Source of the DNA: Desertimonas sp963732335
GTDB lineage: Bacteria; Actinomycetota; Acidimicrobiia; Acidimicrobiales; Ilumatobacteraceae
Reading direction: 5' to 3'
NCBI GenBank assembly: GCA_963732335.1
Contig: CAVSZO010000052.1
Span: 124,001-188,000, forward strand
DNA length: 64,000 nucleotides
Part shown: piece after piece, positions 58,122 to 64,000 of the stretch
Position numbering within the stretch: the first letter of the stretch is position 1
Layout: each line of letters begins with the position of its first letter
Notes under the pieces: generated by a model
The model's database searches: none
Told to the model about the DNA's origin: nothing
What the model saw: the letters and a program-made list of their open reading frames with translations, nothing else
Translations under genes and position numbers: made by a program

Positions 58122-59886
58122 GTGAGCGCCGACTCCTGGATCACCCTCGTCGGTGCTGGTCGCCGCCGTCGCCGTGATGGTCGTCGATCGATGTCCGGTC
58201 GTGCTCGTGATGGGCGCTGCGGTGGCGGTGCTGCTGCTCGCCGACGTGATCGACGAGGCGACCGCGCTGAGCGGGTTCGCCAGCTCGGCACCGTTGACGA
58301 TCGCCGCCCTCTACGTCGTCGCCGGTGCCGCCGGCGCCACCGGCGCGCTCGGCGGCGTCGTCGACAGCGTGCTCGGCAGAGGCGCGCAACGGGCTGCTCC
58401 GGCTGACCGGCTCGACGGCGGCGATGTCGGCGTTCGTTCCCAACACGCCACTCGTCGCCCTGATCGCGCCGCGGGTGATACGCTGGGCACGGCGAACCGG
58501 GAACTCGGGCGTCGCGGTTCCTGATGCCGCTGTCGTACGCCAGCGTGCTCGGCGGTGTGATCACGCTGATCGGTACCTCGACGAACCTCGTCGTGTCGCG
58601 ATGTCCTCGCGCGCCAGCGGGCACGAGCCGCTCGGACATGTTCGAGATGACCCTGTCGGGCTGCCGGTGGCCGCCGTCGGCGTCGCTCTCATCACGGTGC
58701 TCACGCCGCGACTGCTTCCCGACCGCGAGCCGGCTGGCGAGTCGATGCGGGCGACCGCCCGGCGGTTCCACGTGGTGATGACGGTCGACGGACGGCGGGC
58801 CGCTCGTCGGCGCGACCATCGTCGGCGGCCGGGCTGCGCAGCCTCGACGGCGTGTTCCTCGCCGCCGTCGAGCGTCGCGGCGGCGTGGTCCCGGCTCATC
58901 CCGACCTCGTGCTCGAAGCCGGCGACCAGTGCTTCTTCGTCGGCGACATCGGCCGGGTGCTCGACCTCCAGCACGTCGTCGGCCTCGACTTCGGCGGAGC
59001 AGTCCCACCTGCTCGACACCGAACGGCCCGGGGCTCGGCTGTTCGAGGCGGTCGTCTCGCAGCAGTCGACGCTCGTCGGTCAGACGCTGCGTGACGTCGG
59101 CTTCCGGGCCCGCTACGACGCGGCCGTCCTCGCCGTGCACCGCGCGACGGGGACGTGTCCGGCAAGCTCGGCGCCGATCGAGTTGCGCCCGGGCGACGTG
59201 CTGCTGCTGCTCGCCAGCCCGGGCTTCGAGTCGATCTGGCGCAACCACTCCGACTTCTCCCTTGTCGCGTCCGTCAACGAGCCGCCACCACCGCGAAGGC
59301 GGCGAGCCTGGCTTCCGACCGTTGCGCTGATCGCCATGGTCGTCACCGCCACGGTCGACATCTTGTCGCTGTTCGAAGCCTCGATGCTCGCCGCCGCCGT
59401 CGTCGTCGTCGGCGGGGCGCTCAGCATCGGTGAGGCGCGACGGGCGGTGAACCTCAACGTCGTGCTGACGATCGCCGTGTCGATCAGCCTCGGTGCGGCA
59501 GTGGAGGCGAGTGGATTGGCCGCCGAGATCGCCGACGCGATCAGCAACGTCGGCGAACCGTTCGGCGACGTCGGGCTGATCGTTGCGGTGATGGTGGCGA
59601 CGATGGTGCTCACCGAGCTGCTGTCGAACAACGCCGCAGCCGCGCTGATGCTCCCCGTCGGCCTGGCGATCGCCGCGACGAGCGGACGCCGACTCACGGG
59701 CGTTCGCGGTCGCCGTGCTTGATCGGCGGCTCGTGCTCGTTCCTGTCCCCGATCGGGTATCAGACCAACCTGATGGTCTACGGGCTCGGCGGCTACCGTT
59801 TCACCGACTTCACCCGGGTCGGGGCACCGATCACACTCAGCACGGTCGTCGTCGCTACGGCGGCGCTGTGGGCGTTCATGATGTGA
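58122..59886 (+). CDS. SLC13-family permease with RCK_C domains, probable sulfate transporter (about seven frameshifts)
   Basis: Membrane protein of about 585 residues. Hydrophobic blocks in order: VVLMGAAVAVLLLADVIDEA-like segment, ALSGFASSAPLTIAALYVVA, AMSAFVPNTPLVALIAP, LMPLSYASVLGGVITLIGTS with TNLVVS (the SLC13 signature), central TrkA-C/RCK_C modules (FLAAVERRGGVVPAHPDLVL; TLVGQTLRDVGFRARYDAAV), then VDILSLFEASMLAAAVVVV, ELLSNNAAAALMLPVGLAIA and SPIGYQTNLMVYGLGGYRF. The shifts include ones near 58385, 58510, 58600, 58800, 59000 and 59695. Sulfate as substrate follows from its place between cysN and cysC. Confidence 0.85.
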
Positions 59887-59902
59887 GGAATGGAGACAGG
59901 CA

Positions 59903-60509
59903 ATGAGCAACCGGCTGAAATCGAGCGCCGTCGTCTGGCACGACAGCAGCGTGGATCGCGTATCGCGATGGCGCGCCCATGGGCTCGCTGGCGCGACGTT
60001 GTGGTTCACGGGCCTGTCGGGATCCGGCAAGTCGCACGATCGCCAACGCCGTCGCCGAGCAGCTGCTCGCTGCTGGCCGTCCCGCCTACGTCCTCGACGG
60101 CGACAACCTACGTCACGATCTCAATGCCGATCTCGGCTTCTTCGCAGGCCGACCGACCGAGAACGTCCGCCGCATCGGCGAGGTCGCGAGGTTGATGGCC
60201 GACGCCGGGCTCGTCGCGCTCGTCCCGGTCATCTCGCCGTACCGTGCCGACCGCGACCGTGTCCGCCACGCCCACGAGATCGCCAGCCTGCCGTTCATCG
60301 AGGTGTTCGTCGACACCCCGCTCGAGCTGTGCGAGCGCCGCGACCCCAAGGGGCTGTACCGCAAGGCGCGGGCCGGCGAGGTCACCGGCATGACCGGGAT
60401 CGACGACCCGTACGAGCCGCCACGGCACCCGGAGATGGTGCTGCGTCCAGACGATGTCGAGCGACAGGCGGCAATCGTCGCCGAACACCTGAACCGCCGC
60501 CCGTCCTGA
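59903..60509 (+). CDS. cysC: Adenylyl-sulfate kinase (one frameshift)
   Basis: Phosphorylates APS to PAPS, the sulfate donor. P-loop LWFTGLSGSGKS near residue 33, then after a shift near 60035 TIANAVAEQLLAAGRPAYVL with LDGDNLRHDLNADLGF, RTENVRRIGEVARLMADAG-like block, ISPYRADRDRVR, FIEVFVDTPLELCERRDPKG and LYRKARAGEVTGMTGIDDPY. About 201 residues. RBS GGAGA at 59891-59895. Last gene of the sulfate operon. Confidence 0.94.
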
Positions 60510-60691
60510 CGGCTCCTTTCACCCCTTGGGCCAGCCACGCCATAGGAGGGTTTCGACACCGAGGTTCACCGCTCCCGTTCCGGGCCTTTGGGCATCGGGC
60601 GGGAATCCCGTCAGCTTCCCACCCGAACCCTCACGCCGACGCGGCGAGCGATGCGGACGGGATGCGCAGGGCGCCCACCACGCCTGCGGGT
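60510..60691. other. Intergenic region between convergent cysC and sugar transferase genes
   Basis: 182 bases, no credible gene. It is rich in short inverted repeats (for example CGGGAATCCCG at 60600-60610 and the hexamers GGGTTT/AAACCC-like pairs) and may fold on either strand. It probably includes the terminators for both operons. It does not match a riboswitch class that I can name with confidence. Confidence 0.4.
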
Positions 60692-62151
60692 CTACGCCGC
60701 CCGGAGGTCGGCGGCGACGACGTCGTCGGCGGACGTGCTGCGATCCCAGAAGCGGAACAGCGGCCGAAGCAGGAAGTGGTCGGCTGCCGTGGCGAGCACG
60801 ATCACCATGTCGAGGGTGAGCGACCAGTTCTCGACGTAGAACAGATCGAGTCGGACGGTACGCCTCGAACGACGGATTGTCGCGGGCCTCGACCTGCCAC
60901 AGTCCGGTGATGCCGGGACGGACGTCGTGGCGGGCCTTGAGCTCGATCTGGGAAATCGGCCGCCTCGGCGGGCAGTGCCGGCCGCGGCCCGACGAGACTC
61001 ATCGTGCCGCCGATGACGTTGAACAACTGCGGAAGCTCGTCCAGGCTCGTTGCCCGAAGCAACCGGCCGATCCGCGTGACCCGCGGATCCCGATCCATCT
61101 TGAACAGCGGGCCGTGGCGCTCGTTCGTCGATGCCGGAGTCGGCGAGCCTCGCCTCGGCATCGACGACCATCGTGCGGAACTTGAGGATCTGGAACGTCT
61201 TGTCGTGGCGACCTACCCGTATCTGCTGGAACAGGACCGGTCCTCGACCCTCGATCCTGATGGCCAGTGCCGCAGCTGCCATCAGCGGCAGGGCCAGCAA
61301 CGCGATCACGGAGGCGACGAGGATGTCGAACCCCCGCTTGGAAGCCCGCTGCAGGCGTGCCAGCGATGCTGACTCGACCTCCAGCAGCGGTTGGTGCGCG
61401 AGATGCAACGCTTGGAACCTGCGGACGTCGAAGCTCGACACGCCTGGGTCGACGTAGACGGTCTGTCCCCGGGCGTGAGCGTCACGGGTGAGGCTGGCTC
61501 GAGAGCAGGCTCGATTCCAGTCGAGCACAGCAGGACCACCTCGGCATCCAACGACTCGAGCACAGCGTTGGCGTCGTCGTAGTCACCACGCCAGAGGCGG
61601 GCAAGCCCGCTCGCGTTGGCACTTCCACGATCGCCGATCACCGCAGTTACGACCATCCCCAACTCCGGATGCACGACAAGCAGGCGGCACAACGCGACCG
61701 CACGACGGCCCTCGCCGACGAGCACGACCCGCCTGAGCAGCTTCCTGCGGCGACGCTCGGCGGCGACGTAGCCGCGATAGGCGGACCGCCACACGACGAT
61801 CACGACCCAGGCGATCGCCGCCGCCGCGAGCACGCCGAACCCCCGCAGGTTGATCGTCAACTTCCGGTCGAGCAGCAAGGCAACGGCGCTGACAACCACC
61901 AACGATCGCGTGATCCTGCTCATCTCGACAGCCCGCATGGCAATGACCCGATCGGAGTACAGGCGTTGCAACCGCATCGACCACACGCCCGCCACCGTCA
62001 CGACTGCGGCGGAGAAGACAGCCGACCACACGGTGTCGGGACGCCGGTCCGCCAGGGCGATGATGGGGATCGCGAAACCGATGCAGAGTGCGATCCCGTC
62101 ACCGCAGATCAGCAACCTGTGCAGACCTGCACTGCCCGCTTGTCGTGCCAC
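60692..62151 (-). CDS. Exopolysaccharide polyprenyl glycosylphosphotransferase (sugar transferase; frameshifts)
   Basis: Transfers a sugar phosphate to undecaprenyl phosphate, starting a surface polysaccharide repeat. N-terminal membrane helices (LICGDGIALCIGFAIPIIAL, VFSAAVVTVAGVWSMRLQRL, FGVLAAAAIAWVVIVVWRS), a CoA-binding-like middle (RRVVLVGEGRRAVALCRLLV), then the bacterial sugar transferase domain: KRGFDILVASVIALLALPLM, VLFQQIRVGRHDKTFQILKF with RTM, SLDELPQLFNVIGGTMSLVG and PRPALPAEA. Ends DVVAADLRAA. Shifts near 61490, 61130, 60945 and 60850. About 486 residues. GTG 62151 is the earliest supported start. The 177 bases upstream (62152-62328) show nothing recognisable. Confidence 0.87.
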
Positions 62152-62328
62152 GAACGTGGCGCTGCCTTGGCACGGTCAGTTCAAGTCCGCGTGTCGCTCT
62201 GTCAAGCCCAGCCTCCATGAGCCGCCACCCTTCGCCGAATGTGAGCCCGCCTCGGCCATGCGCTCCAATCGGCCGGAATCCGCCAGACTACTCGGCCGTC
62301 CGAATCTTGCAAGTCGGTTGCGTTTTGA

Positions 62329-63260
62329 TTACCGACCGTGGACGACGGTGTACTCGTCGTAGCGCCGCCCGACAAGGCCGGTTAGGAGCCCGGCGCCGAA
62401 GCTGATCCGCTTCATGCCGGACAACAGGTCCGATCGCCCACGGAACAAGCCGATCGTCGACTCACCCACTCCGCGGCCGATGGTAATGATGGCCAGGCCC
62501 GTCCGCCGCATCCGTCGCCAGGGACTGTCCTCGAGGATCGCGCAGGCATAGGCTGAGGGTGTTCCCACGCCGGTACGCTCGTCTCAGCAGCCAGCGGGCA
62601 TTGACTCGCGAGGCCGGTATCGCCTCGTGCACGATGGCGTTGTCGGCCCACACGATCGAGTGTCCCTGGAGTCTGGCGCGATGGAAGAAATGGGTGTCGT
62701 CCCCCCCGTTCAAGCCCATTGCCTCGTTGAAAGGTGCCGGATCACCCGGGGGAAAGACCCGCGCCGCGATCAAAACGTTGCTGGTCCGCGCGAAATTCAT
62801 GCGGCGGCCCGTCAGGAAAGCGCGCACGCTGGTAGAAGGCTCCCTCGAGGGCCCACGCCGGCGGGTCCTCCTCGAACGTCGGCAGGATCGTTCCGGTGAC
62901 GACGTCGGCGCCGGTGGTGCACTGGACTCTCACCAGTTCTGCCAACCAGCCGGGTTCTGCGACCTCATCGTCGTCGAGAAAGGCGATGAAATCGACGTTG
63001 CCGGCGGTGCGCACGGCAGTGTTGCGCCCGAACGGAATTCCCCTTCGCGTCTCCGATGTGTAGACCAGTTCCCATGGCATCGCCGGCCGCCAGCGCTCGA
63101 CGATCCCATGAGCTGACTCCTTGGGATCGTTGTCCACAATCACGACCGTGACGAGGTACCCGGGACCGGGATCATCGAGCTTGGACAGACTCGTGAGCAA
63201 TGCGTCGAGGCCGCGCGGCCTGTGCAGCGTCAACGCGCAGACGGCGACCGTAGTCGCCAT
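62329..63260 (-). CDS. Family 2 glycosyltransferase (two frameshifts)
   Basis: Transfers a sugar from a nucleotide donor. GT-A core: VAVCALTLHRPRGLDALLTS at the start, VVIVDNDPKES, RGIPFGRNTAVRTAGNVDFI and FLDDDEVAEPGWLAELVR with the metal-binding DDD; then in another frame NFARTSNVLIAARVFPPGDP, MGLNGGDDTHFFHRARLQGH and VHEAIPASRVNARWLLRRAY. The last frame gives a hydrophobic C-terminal segment (ISFGAGLLTGLVGRRYDEYT). Shifts near 62810 and 62545. About 310 residues. ATG 63260 starts MATTVAVCALTL. Likely part of the polysaccharide locus. Confidence 0.85.
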
Positions 63261-63295
63261 GGTCAGGTGACCGACATCGGTCGGTCGATCATCGC

Positions 63296-63406
63296 TCACC
63301 TCGGTTGCACAGCGCCCGCAAGTTGAGGCACTTTCCCGTCTTGCATGAAGCGATCGGCGACCGTCCACACCATGGCATCGAGCCCGATTGCTGCAACGCG
63401 CGTCAT
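63296..63406 (-). pseudogene. Possible N-terminal fragment of an alkaline-phosphatase-superfamily protein
   Basis: 36 codons, VAAIGLDAMVWTVADRFMQD followed by GKVPQLAGAV, resemble the start of type I phosphodiesterase/nucleotide pyrophosphatase-like proteins (pattern IGLDG..W..I..L...G.LP.L). The frame stops at once and the GT2 gene begins 35 bases on, so if the likeness is real this is a remnant. The rest of 63261-63581 holds no other recognisable gene; TACGAT at 63550-63555 is a possible -10 for the next gene. Confidence 0.4.
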
Positions 63407-63581
63407 CCCGCCGTACCCTTCGCTCAACCGTGCGCCCTCCGACGCCCGAATGATACTGGTCACCGCTCGGCTCGGGCTACCGGAACGACCGCACAAGATC
63501 CAACCCAGCGAGAATGAATCAGTGCCGGATTGCACGAAAGCCTCGACGCTACGATGCGCCCGACATGGTGGGGCTTCGACA

Positions 63582-64000
63582 ATGAGAGCGGCGTTGCGTG
63601 GCGACACAGCCGACCTGAGACACGCGCTGCGCGCCGTCGTCAAGGAAGCGATTTGGTTAGCGACCAACAACCACCACCCCGGATCGCAAGCTGACATCGC
63701 CCTCTTTGCCAGCCGCCGCGGGGCGAGCACGTGGATGATGGAGCTGCTCGCGGTCAACCGCGGCATCAAGGCCCTCGACCAACCGCTCGAGATCAGTACC
63801 GGCACGCTCACCGCTGGCCAGGCGCGTCGGATTCCCAAGTTTTACCTCGGTCAGATCATTCACCTCGACGCGATCACCGAACCGATGGTGCGTTCCTACC
63901 TGGACGTCGTCCTATCGGGAGTTGTGCCAGCCAATGCACCGGTCCGGTTCTGGCGTCCAGAGTTCCACTTCCGGACTGATCGACTGCTGCTCAAGATCCT
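63582..64000 (+). CDS. Sulfotransferase-like protein (3' truncated by window end)
   Basis: Open from ATG 63582 to the window edge, 139 residues visible. The PAPS 5'-phosphosulfate loop candidate is IALFASRRGASTWMMELLAV (residues 34-53), like the S-x-R-S-G-S-T-W-L motif of glycan sulfotransferases. The rest (QPLEISTGTLTAGQARRIPK, FYLGQIIHLDAITEPMVRSY) is plausible but not decisive. A six-codon frame from ATG 63565 ends over this start (ATGA), which could be a leader or an indel. Position beside cysDNC and glycosyltransferases supports a polysaccharide sulfation role. Confidence 0.6.
   Translation, partial: MRAALRGDTADLRHALRAVVKEAIWLATNNHHPGSQADIALFASRRGASTWMMELLAVNRGIKALDQPLEISTGTLTAGQARRIPKFYLGQIIHLDAITEPMVRSYLDVVLSGVVPANAPVRFWRPEFHFRTDRLLLKI

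Noticed and set aside
56831..59886. Programmed frameshifting in cysN and the SLC13 permease
   Set aside because: The shifts are at unrelated sites, go in different directions and also hit ordinary housekeeping genes; no slippery heptamer with a downstream structure recurs.
60510..60691. c-di-AMP or cobalamin riboswitch
   Set aside because: Only short matches to conserved strings are present; core blocks are missing or out of order, and there is no downstream gene on the plus strand.
63296..63838. A 180-codon minus-strand gene over the start of the sulfotransferase-like gene
   Set aside because: Its first 140 codons are antisense to the plus-strand gene and low in family signal; only the last 36 codons show possible similarity and are reported as a fragment.

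Overview
The window is high-GC DNA with strong third-position GC, dense gene packing and many 4-bp start/stop overlaps (ATGA, GTGA). The gene content is actinobacterial: a mycothiol-dependent-type isomerase, a galU-moeA-moaA/moaC neighbourhood beside a conserved membrane protein, an ilvBNC operon, a PAC2 protein and DUF5996. An environmental member of the Acidimicrobiia (Ilumatobacter-like) fits best, but that placement is inferred from gene style and was not tested. About half of the genes, including housekeeping ones (ilvB, cysN, zwf, moeA, pepN, serC), are broken by single-base frameshifts while their motifs, lengths and start/stop overlaps stay intact. I read these as indel errors in the assembly and annotate each as one gene spanning the shifts.

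Layout. 1-7.1 kb: a purine-nucleoside-type ABC importer, an aldo/keto reductase, a COG0402-type amidohydrolase and a Rieske oxygenase, a plausible N-heterocycle or aromatic catabolic cluster. 7.2-14.4 kb: phosphohexomutase, PfkB kinase, aminopeptidase N, a secreted protein and tRNA-Ala(CGC). 14.5-21.8 kb: molybdenum cofactor genes (moaC, moaA, moeA), galU, a cysteine-less FmdB-like protein, a SAF-domain protein and uppP. 21.9-31.9 kb: PmbA/TldD, a thioesterase, PAP2, GDPD, dxs, an NfuA-like scaffold, DUF5996 and a CDF transporter. 32-36.5 kb: a TPP-riboswitch operon with thiamine diphosphokinase, a thiamine-type ABC importer (substrate-binding protein, permease, ATPase) and a GNAT. 36.6-42 kb: a WXG100-like protein, small enzymes, and gnd-zwf-cobO-cobT. 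42-45.65 kb: a degraded IS1380-family transposase split by a complete-looking group II intron with an RT/maturase/HNH protein. 45.7-52.6 kb: aspC/serC diverging, PAC2, and ilvBNC behind an attenuator. 52.6-64 kb: DUF4012 and LPXTG surface proteins, a sulfate activation operon (cysD, cysN, SLC13 permease, cysC), then polysaccharide genes (sugar transferase, GT2) and a sulfotransferase-like gene cut by the window end.

How the parts work together. The riboswitch operon couples thiamine import to phosphorylation. The gnd-zwf-cobO-cobT chain joins NADPH production to cobamide assembly by overlapping genes. The cysDNC/SLC13 operon makes PAPS next to glycan genes and a sulfotransferase-like gene, suggesting a sulfated surface polysaccharide.

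A recurrent signal is a TANNNT hexamer ending 7 (6-8) bases before the start codon at many genes, with no Shine-Dalgarno sequence, the signature of leaderless transcription. No CRISPR array, prophage or obvious defence system was seen. The clearest nested genetic object is the group II intron inside the IS1380 transposase, whose exact splice rejoins the transposase reading frame.
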